Source: Nocardia sp. NBC_00565 (lineage in GTDB: Bacteria; Actinomycetota; Actinomycetes; Mycobacteriales; Mycobacteriaceae). Taken from it: a DNA stretch of 64,000 nucleotides. Made by a program: the position numbers and the translations under genes. The notes under the pieces are model-generated. The model searched no databases and was not told the DNA's origin. It saw nothing but the letters and a program-made list of their open reading frames with translations. The stretch covers positions 1,178,001 through 1,242,000 of the forward strand of contig NZ_CP107785.1 in the NCBI RefSeq assembly GCF_036345915.1, read 5' to 3'. Below, piece by piece: positions 17,879 through 27,195 of the stretch (position 1 is the first letter of the stretch; every line of letters starts with the position of its first letter).

Positions 17879-18853
17879 ATGAAAGCATGGCAGGTTATCG
17901 AACATGGCGAGCCGAAAAAGGTAATGGAGCTCGGTGAGAAAGCTGTTCCGGAACCGGGCCCCGGCGAGGTACGTATTCTAGTAAAAGCTGCGGCTTTAGC
18001 TTTGCCGGACGTTTTTATGTGTCGAGGAACCTACGCTTTCAACCCGGGAATTCCGTTTACCCCTGGTCAGGAGGTGGTCGGCATTGTCAATGCTACCGGC
18101 GCAGGAGTTGATCTTGCTGTTGGTTCTCGTGTGATCGCCACAACTTCTTTTATCCAGGGGAATGGAGGGTTTGCCGAGCAGGCCCTCGCCCCGATCAGTG
18201 CGACGTATCCTATACCGGATGGCATGCCCGATGAGGATGCGGCCGCTTTCCTGATCCCGTTTCAAACGGCATATATTGCTTTGGCCAGACGAGGGCAATT
18301 ATTGCGAGGTGAAACGCTACTTGTTCATGGTGGGGCGGGTGGCGTTGGATCGGCTGCCATACAGGTGGGCCGTGCACTCGGGGCCAAGGTTATCGCTACC
18401 GCTACGGGACCAGAAAGAGTCAAGGCATGTCTCGATCTGGGGGCTTCTTTGGCGATCGATATCGGCGGGGAGGATTTTGCGGAAATAGTCAATAAGGCTA
18501 CGGAGGGGCGTGGTGCGAACGTGATATTCGACCCCGTAGGTGGTGATGTGTTCATCCGGTCGTTCAAGTGCATTGCCAATGAAGGGAGGCTGTTGGCCAT
18601 CGGCTACTCGAGCGGAAGTTGGAAGAATGCAGCCACCGGGGCTGTTGTCTTCAAAAACTGCTCAGTAGTGGGTGTTCTTGCTGCATTGTATGATAAAGAG
18701 TTCTTGGATCGCACGCATGAGGAGTTACTTAAACTCTACGCTGAAGGTAAGATCCGGCCGAGAAAACAAGAAATATCATTTGACGATATTCCTGATGCGC
18801 TGACCGACCTCGTTGATCGAAAGGTGATCGGCAGAGTAGTCGCGGTACTGTGA
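17879..18853 (+). CDS. NADPH:quinone oxidoreductase-like MDR protein
   Basis: A 324-residue zinc-free medium-chain reductase. The N-terminal GroES-like fold has PGPGEVRILVKAAALALPDV and PFTPGQEVVGIV; the cofactor motif VHGGAGGVGSAAIQVGRALG is near residue 145 and FDPVGGDVFIRSF near 218. ATG 17879 follows AGGAGAG; an upstream GTG is ignored. Such enzymes reduce quinones or enoyl/enone double bonds with NADPH. The codon usage is clearly less GC-biased than in neighbours (many A/T third positions), continuing to about 20250, suggesting recent acquisition. Confidence 0.85.
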   Translation: MKAWQVIEHGEPKKVMELGEKAVPEPGPGEVRILVKAAALALPDVFMCRGTYAFNPGIPFTPGQEVVGIVNATGAGVDLAVGSRVIATTSFIQGNGGFAEQALAPISATYPIPDGMPDEDAAAFLIPFQTAYIALARRGQLLRGETLLVHGGAGGVGSAAIQVGRALGAKVIATATGPERVKACLDLGASLAIDIGGEDFAEIVNKATEGRGANVIFDPVGGDVFIRSFKCIANEGRLLAIGYSSGSWKNAATGAVVFKNCSVVGVLAALYDKEFLDRTHEELLKLYAEGKIRPRKQEISFDDIPDALTDLVDRKVIGRVVAVL

Positions 18854-18932
18854 CTGTGGCGACTGGTGTCTTGCAGTATATCTCATTTATTTTGCGTTGT
18901 TGCCGACGAGATTTTTAGGAGCTGAGTTTACG

Positions 18933-19733
18933 GTGAACGAAAGAATATCAGTAGACAAGGTCAATCATGTCGCCACGTTGACATTGAGCAGGCCCGAGAA
19001 GCATAACGCGTTCGATGGCGTGGCCTTGCAAGAGTTCGGTCAATGTATGGATGAGCTCAGCAAGGACGAAGACACCAGGGCGATCATTATTACTGGCGCT
19101 GGAAAGTCCTTCTGTGCGGGTAGTGACACCGCATATATAAGCGAGATTCAAGCGGATATGGGTAAATCGGCGGGGCGATTCAATTTCCATAAACCCTTTG
19201 GCCCGTATCAGGTACTTCCCTCTTCTCTGCATAACTGTCCGAAGCCTACGATCGCCGCCATCAATGGTTTTACTTCTGGCATAGCGGTGGCTTTGATCAG
19301 TCTCTGTGATTATCGCATTGCATCGGAAAGGGCATCTTTTACACCCCAGTTCGTCAATTTTGGTTTGGCCGCTGAAATGGGGATTAGTTACACCCTGCCG
19401 CGGGTCACCTCGCTGTCTGTCGCTCTCGAATTTCTGAGTACTGGAGAGAAAAGGGACGCTCAATGGGCGAAGGAGTGTGGATTGGTAAAAGAAGTGACGT
19501 CTCCGGAAGGCTTGATGAAATCGGCGATGGAATTGGCTGACAAGCTGGCGAGCATGCCCCCGGTTTCGGTGGAAAACATCAAGCGTTTGGTCTATCAGGC
19601 GATAGACCCGGGTTTTGAAGCGCAGCTTCAATTCGAGGCTCGCGTTGGAACAGCGTTGGGCCAGACTGAAGATTGCATGGAAGCTGTCGTCGCCATGATG
19701 GAAAAGCGAGCGCCGGTTTTCAAAGGCAAGTGA
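18933..19733 (+). CDS. Enoyl-CoA hydratase/isomerase family protein
   Basis: A 266-residue crotonase starting at GTG 18933 (TTTTAGGAGCTGAG upstream). Motifs: SRPEKHNAFDGVALQEF near residue 19, the oxyanion loop AGKSFCAGSD near 57 and INGFTSGIAVALISLCDYRI near 110, where crotonases have their second oxyanion glycine. The usual catalytic glutamate pair is not evident by eye; the second region reads PQFVNFGLAAEMGISYTLPR, so it may be an isomerase, hydrolase or lyase rather than a true hydratase. It lies in the low-GC block with the quinone oxidoreductase and NTF2-like gene and probably shares their transcript. Confidence 0.85.
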   Translation: MNERISVDKVNHVATLTLSRPEKHNAFDGVALQEFGQCMDELSKDEDTRAIIITGAGKSFCAGSDTAYISEIQADMGKSAGRFNFHKPFGPYQVLPSSLHNCPKPTIAAINGFTSGIAVALISLCDYRIASERASFTPQFVNFGLAAEMGISYTLPRVTSLSVALEFLSTGEKRDAQWAKECGLVKEVTSPEGLMKSAMELADKLASMPPVSVENIKRLVYQAIDPGFEAQLQFEARVGTALGQTEDCMEAVVAMMEKRAPVFKGK

Positions 19734-19781
19734 GTTGACTGCATGTATGCATGGGCGATCACTAAAAATGGGAGTTCAAAA

Positions 19782-20252
19782 ATGGCCGAAAATATGACGG
19801 CTGAAGAAGTTGTCAGGGCATGGAATGATGCTTACTCCAGGAAGGATCTCGAAGCCACATTGGCTCTTATGTCCGAAGACTTCATTCGATTGGGCGACAG
19901 TTCTCACTGGACGCCGATCAACAAGAAGGACTGGGGGCAGATCATGATTGATTTCTTCAAAGCATTTCCTGACTGGCACTGGGATATGACAACTTTGACA
20001 GCCTCGGGTGATCGGGTGGTGTGTGAGTTTACTGAGAACGGTACTTTTACCGACCCGTATCCAGTGCTGCCAGGTCTGGTTCTGGCCCCGACGGGAGAAT
20101 CCTATACCGACTATGACTGCGATTGTTTCGAAGTTAAAGATGGGCTCATTACAGAGATTCGCGCTTACGTAACAAATGAACTCGATAGAAAATTTAGATT
20201 TGTTTCAAAAATAGAAGAGTTTCTTTCGACCGGCAACGCTCCAGAAAAATGA
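19782..20252 (+). CDS. SnoaL/NTF2-like protein, cytoplasmic copy
   Basis: A 156-residue protein starting at ATG 19782 (GGGAGTTC upstream; an in-frame ATG at 19743 is less likely). Sequence blocks: TAEEVVRAWNDAYSRKDLEA, LMSEDFIRLGDSSHW, AFPDWHWDMTTL, VCEFTENGTFTDPYPVLPGL and VKDGLITEIRAYVTNE. This is the polyketide-cyclase-like NTF2 fold. It is a clear paralogue of the next gene, which has the same blocks behind a Tat signal. No signal peptide here. The role, probably cyclase or hydratase on a pathway intermediate, is inferred only from context. Confidence 0.8.
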   Translation: MAENMTAEEVVRAWNDAYSRKDLEATLALMSEDFIRLGDSSHWTPINKKDWGQIMIDFFKAFPDWHWDMTTLTASGDRVVCEFTENGTFTDPYPVLPGLVLAPTGESYTDYDCDCFEVKDGLITEIRAYVTNELDRKFRFVSKIEEFLSTGNAPEK

Positions 20253-20296
20253 AACCCGAACACAATTTCGCACGAACTGGCAATCTGGAGGATCCC

Positions 20297-20896
20297 GTGA
20301 AGACGAACTCTGCCACCGACCGAAGCGCCAGTACAAACATCTCACGCCGCTCCGCTATGGCGGCTCTAGGCGCAGTCACGACGGTTGGTGTGCTGGCGGT
20401 GCCCGGGCGGGCGGAGGCGGCCGGGCCGCCCCGGGGCAGAAAGTCACCGACGAGCCAGCTAAGTCCAGAGGAGGTTGTTCGAGCCTGGAACGATGCCTAC
20501 GTCAAGCATGATGTCCAGGGCTGTCTGGCGTACATGTCCGACGACTTCCAGCGCATCGGTGATTCCACTTTGTGGGTGCCGCAGAACAAGCAGCTGACAG
20601 AATACACGTGGACGCAATTCTTTGCTGCTTTCCCGGACTGGACGTGGGACATGACCAGCCTCAACACCATCGGAAACCTCGTCGTGTGCGAATTCACCGA
20701 GAGAGGGACGTGGACCAAGCCGTACAACATCTTGCCCGGGGTGACCCTCCAGCCGACCAATACGTCGTTCGTTGACCATGACGCTGACTTCTTCACGGTG
20801 AAAAATGGTCTGATCACAGAAATTCGCGCCTACATCACGAACAACTTTCAGCGGATTTACGGCCTCGGCACAGTGTGTGCCCCGAAAATTCCCTGA
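20297..20896 (+). CDS. SnoaL/NTF2-like protein with Tat signal peptide
   Basis: A 199-residue protein. GTG 20297 follows CTGGAGGATCCC, a strong site, and gives a typical Tat signal: a basic start, ISRRSAMAALGAVTTVGVLA near residues 15-35 and cleavage near AEA-AG. An alternative ATG at 20249 overlaps the previous stop. The mature part repeats the preceding gene: SPEEVVRAWNDAYVKHDVQG, YMSDDFQRIGDST, AAFPDWTWDMTSL, VCEFTERGTW, VKNGLITEIRAYITNN. So one copy works in the cytoplasm and one outside the membrane as a folded protein. GC-rich codon use returns here. Confidence 0.85.
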   Translation: MKTNSATDRSASTNISRRSAMAALGAVTTVGVLAVPGRAEAAGPPRGRKSPTSQLSPEEVVRAWNDAYVKHDVQGCLAYMSDDFQRIGDSTLWVPQNKQLTEYTWTQFFAAFPDWTWDMTSLNTIGNLVVCEFTERGTWTKPYNILPGVTLQPTNTSFVDHDADFFTVKNGLITEIRAYITNNFQRIYGLGTVCAPKIP

Positions 20897-20970
20897 GCAA
20901 GGCCCGGAACCCGGGTCAGGGCAATGCAGCAGCGGGCGAAGGAGTCGCTGCTGCGGGCGTTGACCTCGGC

Positions 20971-21300
20971 TCAGGCGTTGGCCTCGAGCAGATGCGCGAA
21001 CCTCGCGCGTGCCGCGGCTAGTCGCAACGTCGCGCGGCGCGCTGTGGCTCCCGTTGGACCATCTGGTGGCTGGAACTGTGCCTCGAGGGGATGTCGCGAA
21101 AGATGTTCATCCCCCACGTATTTCGCTCGACGACGATCATCGAGCAACGGCTCATTCGTCGCCGTCGAGAACAGCTGTCGACTGGATCTGGATGAGATCG
21201 GTGCCGGCAACCCAGGATTCGGTGATTGCGAACGCGCTGCGTATATCGCCGCGCAGGTTGCGCCCGAGACGATCCACAGCCTGTCGTGCCATCGCCACGA
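20971..21300 (-). pseudogene. Acyl-CoA dehydrogenase remnant, three retained blocks
   Basis: Minus-strand blocks match the intact dehydrogenase at 29925-31214 in order. NLRGDIRSAFAITESWVAGT continuing to STAVLDGDE corresponds to its substrate/FAD loop. RCSMIVVERNTWGMNIFRDI with PSRH follows in another frame. LAAARARFAHLLEANA and a stop at 20971 match its C-terminus. About 1,290 bases have shrunk to some 330 by at least two internal deletions. The remnant faces away from the operator at 21397 and the decayed ligase beyond it. Confidence 0.8.
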
Positions 21301-21396
21301 CTGTCGTCTCCACTGCGCCCCGGTAGTGGCCCTCGTTGCAAGGCCCGCCACCGGGGCCACAGCAGCGGGGGTCTTGTGACGCGGGCCACTGCGTGG

Positions 21397-21419
21397 TAGA
21401 AAAACGGTGTAGTTTTACT
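21397..21419. promoter_or_regulatory. AT-rich operator, ligase-cupin type, copy 2
   Basis: TAGAAAAACGGTGTAGTTTT plus ACT. The flanks also match copy 1: GGGTCTTGTGACGCGGGCCA before it, and GGGATCGTGTGCCTTCG plus GTGAAGGAGCTCAATGCATG after it. It now sits between the decayed dehydrogenase and the decayed ligase. Confidence 0.65.
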
Positions 21420-21537
21420 GGGTCGTGGTTTCGAGCCGCTGCAGGAACGGATTTGGGTGTGTGCCCAGTCTGTCCTTAACGGGATCGTGTGCCTTCGGCC
21501 AGGGTCGCTGAGCACATGATGTGAAGGAGCTCAATGC

Positions 21538-21770
21538 ATGAAGACCCGCAATGCATGAGACCCGAAATAGCCTGCGCGTCGTCGACGTCGAGGAAAAGGC
21601 TGGCCCGTCGGGGTGCGAATGCGAAATCCAACTACGCGGCGGCACGGTGGCTCCCGGCTACCGGCACCGCGATGACCTCACCCATGAGGTATTCACTTCC
21701 GAGTTGGTTTAGACCGGCGACCTGGGTCGCATCGATGACGACGGCTTCCTTCATTCCGGGAATAAGCGTC
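21538..21770 (+). pseudogene. Ligase-cupin gene remnant, copy 2
   Basis: From ATG 21538 the start resembles the ligase-cupin start, then jumps to sequence equivalent to 16655-16845 of the intact gene: LRVVDVEEKAG, GCECEIQLRGG, PGYRHRDDLTHEVFTSEL, a stop, TGDLGRIDDDGF. Over 1,200 bases between the ends of these blocks, and everything after them, are missing. The intact parent is at 15406-17751. Confidence 0.85.
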
Positions 21771-21844
21771 CATATGAAGGATGACGTGGAGCCGGAGGGC
21801 ACGCGCGTCGATCCGCTCGAAAATTCTCTGCAATACGAAAGAAG

Positions 21845-23086
21845 ATGGAACAAATGGTAGATAATCGTTCGTCGCGGACGGGCTCGTCGGCAGCATTGCG
21901 GCTGGGACTGGTCGCACTGGTGTCTGGTCTTGCGTTGACGGCGTGCAGCAATTCCAGCCCGGATAGTGCCGGTTCGTCCGGTCCGACGGTAGCGCTGTCC
22001 GATAACAAAGCGACGGGGACGCCGATCAAGGTCGGATACGTCAGTCCGGAGGGCGGACCGATGGGGCAGTTGCCCGAGCCGCGGGCGGCTGCCGAGGCGG
22101 CGGTTCAGTATGTGAACCAGAACCTCGGTGGTGTCTCCGGCCACCCACTTCAGTTGGTGGTATGCACGCAAAAGGAAGATCCGGCGACGGCTCGCAATTG
22201 CGCGAACCAACTGGTGGCAGACGGTGTCGTTGCGGTTCTGGCACCGGTGACCTCCCAGGGTGACGCCTTGGTGCCGATTATCACAAACGCCGGGATTCCC
22301 TATGTGACAGTTTCAGGAGCGAGTCGGAGCGAGATGTCGGCGGACAACGCCTTCGTCCTGACCGGCGGTGTACCGGGCGCGTTTGCTGGGGCCGCGAAAT
22401 ATTCGGCCGAGCACTATAAGAAGGTTGCGTTGCTCATCATCGATGCGGGCGGAGTGCTTGCAACGGTGAAATTCCTGGCGGAGCCGGCATTTCAGCAGGC
22501 CGGTGTCCAGTTGGACGTTGTGGGTATTCCTTTGGGCACGCCCGACACGACGCCTCAGGTGAACGCTGCGCTTGCTCAGCATCCTGACGCGGTATTCGTC
22601 GTCGGGGACGGTTCGCTGTGTACGTCGGTATTCAAAGCCTTGTCCAGTTTGGGGTCTACCGCAGATAAAATGGCGGTGCAGACCTGTGCGGGGCCGGATG
22701 TTATGGCTTCCATCAGCAGTGAAGTCGAAGGCGCGAAAATTTTCGGAACCTTCGACGCAACGTCCGACAATGAGGACACAAGGGTATTTCGTACGGTGTT
22801 GCAGAAATACTCGCCGGAAACCAGTATGTATGGCTTCGCATTCTCCGGTTATCAGACGTTGCTCGGCCTGACACGCAGTCTTCAGGGTATCCAGGGAGAT
22901 ATCACCGCCGCGTCGGTCGGTGCCGCGATGCGCGCGTCGAATAATGTGCCGCTTCCGCTGGGCGACGGATTGACGTTCACGTGCGACGGCAAGCAGTTCC
23001 CGATGTTGAAGGCGGTCTGCGGACAGGGCGTGATCGTCGAGACCGTCAAGGACGGCAAGTTGGCGGGCGCCCAAGTGGTCCGCTAG
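21845..23086 (+). CDS. Branched-chain-type ABC transporter substrate-binding lipoprotein
   Basis: A 413-residue periplasmic-binding-fold protein of the LivJ/Peripla_BP_6 type. The N-terminus has a lipoprotein signal (LGLVALVSGLALTAC, lipobox LTAC near residue 31), so it is anchored outside the membrane. The mature part begins PIKVGYVSPEGGPMGQLPEP and contains ARNCANQLVADGVVAVLAPV and a second lobe from VVGDGSLCTSVFKAL. It supplies substrate to the permease-ATPase genes directly downstream. Family members in actinobacterial catabolic clusters bind aromatic, steroid-like or short-chain acids; which one applies here is unknown. Confidence 0.9.
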   Translation: MEQMVDNRSSRTGSSAALRLGLVALVSGLALTACSNSSPDSAGSSGPTVALSDNKATGTPIKVGYVSPEGGPMGQLPEPRAAAEAAVQYVNQNLGGVSGHPLQLVVCTQKEDPATARNCANQLVADGVVAVLAPVTSQGDALVPIITNAGIPYVTVSGASRSEMSADNAFVLTGGVPGAFAGAAKYSAEHYKKVALLIIDAGGVLATVKFLAEPAFQQAGVQLDVVGIPLGTPDTTPQVNAALAQHPDAVFVVGDGSLCTSVFKALSSLGSTADKMAVQTCAGPDVMASISSEVEGAKIFGTFDATSDNEDTRVFRTVLQKYSPETSMYGFAFSGYQTLLGLTRSLQGIQGDITAASVGAAMRASNNVPLPLGDGLTFTCDGKQFPMLKAVCGQGVIVETVKDGKLAGAQVVR

Positions 23087-23127
23087 TCCCGATAACCGTT
23101 CCCGCTCAACAGGATGTGCAATAGCTC

Positions 23128-25896
23128 GTGGATCAACATTTAGCTTTTCTCGCGTTGGGGTTGGGTAATGGCGCGGTGTACGCCGCGCTGGGTTTGGCGC
23201 TCGTCATGACGTTCCGCAGTTCCGGAGTCGTGAACTTCAGCACTGGGGCGGTGGCGCTGTATGTCGCCTACAATTTCGCCTTCCTACGTCGGGGAGAATT
23301 GCTGGTGCCCATACCGGGTCTGCCGAAGAGTGTCTCGCTGGGCGGCCCGCTGGGTGTCCTGCCCGCCTGCGTCATCTCACTGGCCATCGCCGCTCTGCTC
23401 GGAGCAGTGCTGTACGTGGCGATTTTCCGGCCGTTGCGCAACGCTTCCACGGTGGCCAAGGCGGTGGCGTCGATCGGTGTGATGCTGGTGGTGCAGGACG
23501 TGTTGGCGCAGCGGGTGGGCACCAATCCGATATCGGTGAAACGGATCTTCCCGGCTCATTCGATCGGGTTCGGTGGCGCGCACGTGCCGACGGACCGGAT
23601 CATCCTGGCGGGGGTGGTGATCGGCATCGCGTTGTTGCTGGCGTTGCTTTACCGGTTCACCCGGTTCGGCTTGGCGACGCGGGCGGCGGCGTCGTCGGAG
23701 AAGGGCGCCATTCTCACCGGGCTCTCACCGGACACCATTGCTATTGGCAACTGGGCGTTGAGCACGATGGTGGCCGGCATCAGCGGGATTCTGATCGCCC
23801 CGATAGTTCCGTTGGTCCCGCTGTCCTACACATTGTTCATCGTGCCGGCCCTGGCTGCGGCTTTCATCGGAAACTTCGGATCGATGACACTCGCGGTGGG
23901 CGGTGGTTTGTTGATCGGGATGCTGCAGGCGGAGGGGACCCATCTGCAGACGACTATCAGTTGGTTCCCGCGAGCTGGGATGTCCGAGGTGGTGCCGCTG
24001 GTTCTGATCCTCGCGTTCCTGGTATTCCGCGGCAAGCCGCTGCCCACTCGTGGTGCGGTGGTGGCGCGATCACTCGGACGATCACCGCGTCCTGAGAGGA
24101 TTTTGTCGACGACGGTGATCGCCGCGGTGATCGCCGTAGTGGCGTTGATTGCTACATCTGGAGCTGATCGGACGGCGCTCATCGTAACGTTCATCCTCGC
24201 GGTCATCGCTTTGTCTCAGGTTGTGGTAACGGGATTCGCGGGGCAGGTGTCGCTGGCCCAACTCACACTGGCGGGTGTCTCCGCATTCACGCTCAGCCGT
24301 CTGGGCGAGGACCTCGGCGTGCCGTTCCCGTTCGCGCCGATCCTGGCGGCGCTGGTGGCTGCGCTGGTCGGGGTCGTGTTCGGCTTGCCAGCGCTGCGGG
24401 TCCGCGGGCTGCCGCTCACGGTTGCCACCCTGACCTTGGCGGTGTTCTTGGATGCGTTCTGGTTTCAGAGCGGCGCGTTCACCGGGGGCCTGACGGGTGC
24501 GCACATAAAGCCGCCGACCCTGTTCGGTCTCGATCTCGGGATCGGAGCGGGCCAGGGATATCCGAGGATCGGCTTCGGGCTGCTGTGCCTGACCGTGCTG
24601 GTCGTCGTGGCTGTGGCTGTGGCGTTGTTGCGTAGGAGCCGTCTGGGGGCCTCGATGCTCGCGGTCCGCGCCAACGAGCGCTCGGCCGCCGCCGCAGGGG
24701 TCGATGTCGCGCGAGTCAAGCTCGCCGCGTTCGGGATCGGCGCGTTCATCGCCGGACTCGGTGGCGCGCTGATGGCTTATCAGGAAACCCTGGCCACATC
24801 GCAGTCATATTCGGTATTCGCCGGAATCGGTTTGTTCGCGGTGGTTTATGTCGCCGGAATCACGTCGGTGTCGGGCGGAATACTGGCAGGCGCACTCGGA
24901 CCGGGCGCGATCGTATTCACGTTGAGCGCCCAGTATCTGCATCTGGGTCCTTACTACGTCACGATCAGCGGGATACTGCTGGTGCTGATCGTGATCCGAT
25001 ACCCGGAAGGCATCGCGGGTCAGTTCCATCGACTTCTCGACCGTATGCGAAAGCCATCCGGGGCGGTCGTACCTCCTGCCGATCTCGTGAAGCCTGTGTC
25101 GGGGCAGGTCGCACCGGCAGGACAGTTGGGGGACCTGCTGTTCTCGGCAACAGGTCTGAACGTCAATTACGGCAGCATCGTCGCCGTCGACGACGTGTCC
25201 ATCCGTGTGCGGCAAGGTGAGATCCTCGGGCTCATCGGCCCGAACGGGGCGGGCAAGACAACGCTGATCGACGCGATCAGCGGGTTCACGAAGGCCGAGG
25301 GCAACGTGGTTCTCGGCGATGTCCGGCTGGATTCGATGCGCCCGCATCACCGCAGCAGGCTCGGGCTCGGACGCTCGTTTCAGGGAGTGGAACTCTACGA
25401 CGACCTCACCGTGCGCGAGAACGTCGAAGTGGGGCGCGGCGCCGCGCGGCACAGGCCCGCCGCGGCTCGCCGCGGCACCGATGCCGACGCGTTGGCGTCA
25501 CTGTTCGGCCTGCTCGAATTGGATTCGGTGGCCGAGCGACCGGTGGGGACGTTGTCCCAGGGGCAGCGGCAACTTGTGTCTGTCGCGCGGGTGCTGGCCG
25601 GTGCTCCTACCCTGGCCCTGCTCGATGAGCCCGCCGCCGGGTTGGATACCGGCGAAAGCCTGTGGCTGGGAGAGCGGTTGCGGTCTGTCCGCGATACCGG
25701 TGTGGCCATCATGATGGTGGACCACGACATGGAACTTGTTCTTCAGGTGTGCGACCGGATCATCGTGCTCGATCTCGGCGCGGTCATCGCCGACGGAACC
25801 CCGGACGAGATTCGCAACGATCCGCGCGTGGTGCGCGCTTACCTCGGTACCCCGCACGTGTCGTCGAAAGGCTGTGAGGAAAATGCTCGAATGTAA
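23128..25896 (+). CDS. Fused ABC importer: LivH- and LivM-type permeases plus LivG-type ATPase
   Basis: A 922-residue three-part protein. Residues ~1-300 are a LivH-like permease ([20 protein letters not shown] at the start), ~325-620 a LivM-like permease ([26 protein letters not shown]-type [20 protein letters not shown]), and ~670-915 an ATPase. ATPase motifs: Walker [10 protein letters not shown] near 703, signature LSQGQRQL near 808, Walker [13 protein letters not shown] near 829, and H-loop DHD near 862. Permease pairs fused to the G-type ATPase are less common than separate genes. With the lipoprotein upstream and the F-type ATPase downstream (14-base overlap) it makes a complete importer. 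Confidence 0.92.
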   Translation: MDQHLAFLALGLGNGAVYAALGLALVMTFRSSGVVNFSTGAVALYVAYNFAFLRRGELLVPIPGLPKSVSLGGPLGVLPACVISLAIAALLGAVLYVAIFRPLRNASTVAKAVASIGVMLVVQDVLAQRVGTNPISVKRIFPAHSIGFGGAHVPTDRIILAGVVIGIALLLALLYRFTRFGLATRAAASSEKGAILTGLSPDTIAIGNWALSTMVAGISGILIAPIVPLVPLSYTLFIVPALAAAFIGNFGSMTLAVGGGLLIGMLQAEGTHLQTTISWFPRAGMSEVVPLVLILAFLVFRGKPLPTRGAVVARSLGRSPRPERILSTTVIAAVIAVVALIATSGADRTALIVTFILAVIALSQVVVTGFAGQVSLAQLTLAGVSAFTLSRLGEDLGVPFPFAPILAALVAALVGVVFGLPALRVRGLPLTVATLTLAVFLDAFWFQSGAFTGGLTGAHIKPPTLFGLDLGIGAGQGYPRIGFGLLCLTVLVVVAVAVALLRRSRLGASMLAVRANERSAAAAGVDVARVKLAAFGIGAFIAGLGGALMAYQETLATSQSYSVFAGIGLFAVVYVAGITSVSGGILAGALGPGAIVFTLSAQYLHLGPYYVTISGILLVLIVIRYPEGIAGQFHRLLDRMRKPSGAVVPPADLVKPVSGQVAPAGQLGDLLFSATGLNVNYGSIVAVDDVSIRVRQGEILGLIGPNGAGKTTLIDAISGFTKAEGNVVLGDVRLDSMRPHHRSRLGLGRSFQGVELYDDLTVRENVEVGRGAARHRPAAARRGTDADALASLFGLLELDSVAERPVGTLSQGQRQLVSVARVLAGAPTLALLDEPAAGLDTGESLWLGERLRSVRDTGVAIMMVDHDMELVLQVCDRIIVLDLGAVIADGTPDEIRNDPRVVRAYLGTPHVSSKGCEENARM

Positions 25897-26605
25897 CAGC
25901 TTGTCGGCCGGATATTTCAAGGACCGCCCCTGTGTTCGCGAAGTCAGCTTGTCTATCGATAGCGGCCAGATCGTGTCGTTGCTGGGGCCCAATGGGGCAG
26001 GGAAGACCACGTTGCTGCTGACGCTGGCCGGTCTGCTGCCGAGTCTCGGCGGCAACGTTGTGTTGGCGGGGACGGCAATAGCGGCAGGTAAGGCTCGACT
26101 AGCCGCGAAGCGGGGCTTGGTGCTCGTGCCCGACGACCGGGCGCTGTTTGCCGGCCTGAGTGTTGCGGACCATCTGCGGCTGGCGACCAGCGAGAGCTCC
26201 GACATCGATCGGATCCTCGGGTATTTCCCTGCACTGCTGAATCGCTGGAAAGTTGCCGCAGGGCAACTCTCCGGCGGAGAGCAGCAGATGTTGGCGATCG
26301 GGCGCGCACTGGCGCTGAAACCACGGGCGCTACTCATCGATGAACTGTCGATGGGATTGGCACCGATTGCGGTGGAGTCGATCCTACCGGTGATCAAGCA
26401 GGTTGCGGTCGAGGAGAACATCGCTGTACTGCTGGTCGAACAACACGTCAAACTTGCTCTATCAGTTGCGGACCGAGCCGTGGTGCTGGTGAAAGGGCGC
26501 ATCGTGGTGAACAGCGACGCCGCGGAACTTCTGCGGCATCCGGACATCGTCGAAGCGGCCTACCTCGGGGTAAACCATGAACCTGACGCCGCCATTGTGG
26601 GCTGA
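25883..26605 (+). CDS. LivF-type ABC transporter ATPase
   Basis: A 240-residue ATPase starting at ATG 25883, overlapping the previous gene's end. Walker [21 protein letters not shown] near residue 33, signature LSGGEQQMLAIGRALALKPR near 129, Walker B ALLIDELSMGLAP near 150 and the H-loop in LLVEQHVKLAL near 182. It pairs with the ATPase domain of the preceding fusion to drive import of a branched-chain or carboxylic-acid-like substrate. Confidence 0.92.
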   Translation: MLECNSLSAGYFKDRPCVREVSLSIDSGQIVSLLGPNGAGKTTLLLTLAGLLPSLGGNVVLAGTAIAAGKARLAAKRGLVLVPDDRALFAGLSVADHLRLATSESSDIDRILGYFPALLNRWKVAAGQLSGGEQQMLAIGRALALKPRALLIDELSMGLAPIAVESILPVIKQVAVEENIAVLLVEQHVKLALSVADRAVVLVKGRIVVNSDAAELLRHPDIVEAAYLGVNHEPDAAIVG

Positions 26606-27032
26606 TTCGGGGGTCTCTCGGTGAAGGAGGCACATCACTATCCACGGTCGTGGTGGAGGGGCTCGTTCTCGAGGATGCCTCCGGTGACCGCTTCACTGCT
26701 GACGAACTACACACTGCGGCAACGACATTGACGTCGAAGTACCGGCAACTGGGCGTACTCAGTTGCCGGGAGCGGGTTGTCGACTGGCCTGACAGTTCCA
26801 TCTTTTGCCGTAGTTCCCGCACCTATTTCGGTGTCAACTCCGGCGGGACATCGCAGCCCACGGTAGCGACTGGGTCTTCTGTCCAGCCGCCTGGCTTCGA
26901 TACCCTCGACCTCGGCAGTAGCCAGCATGGCCGGACATCTTGCTGTCGCGTGGTGGCGGCCGAGGGTGATTGCGAGGTCGGAATGGCCGGCGGAACGGAG
27001 ACGATCGGCCAGTTGCTTGCACCCCGTGGAGG
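26606..27032 (+). other. Gene-free region with an SDR scrap
   Basis: At 26914-26943 a 30-base stretch is identical to 36560-36589 inside the SDR at 36177. The fragment reads AVASMAGHLAVAWW, where the intact gene has eleven further residues between HLA and VA; both ends of the missing part carry GACATCTTGC, so a deletion between direct repeats is likely. The 26650-26780 part (VEGLVLEDASGDRFTADELH) is protein-like but not recognised. Confidence 0.5.
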
Positions 27033-27190
27033 TCAACGTGTTTGGGCCGTCATGCCACCGTCGACCGGGATCACCGCGCCATTGATGAAGGAGGCATCGA
27101 CGGCGGTCAGGGTCCCGATGATGTAGGCGATTTCCTCCGGGCGGCCGTAGCGGCCCGCGGGTATTCGGCGGCGGGCGAAGGCCGGTCGGT
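27033..27190 (-). pseudogene. SDR C-terminal fragment
   Basis: Minus strand: RPAFARRRIPAGRYGRPEEI, AYIIGTLTAVDASFINGAVI and PVDGGMTAQTR with a stop at 27033. This is the canonical C-terminus of a classical SDR (GRPEEIA, FINGxxxxVDGG). Nothing N-terminal to it is left; the intact SDR at 27196-27975 is a different gene that ends just upstream. Confidence 0.85.
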
Positions 27191-27195
27191 CAGCC

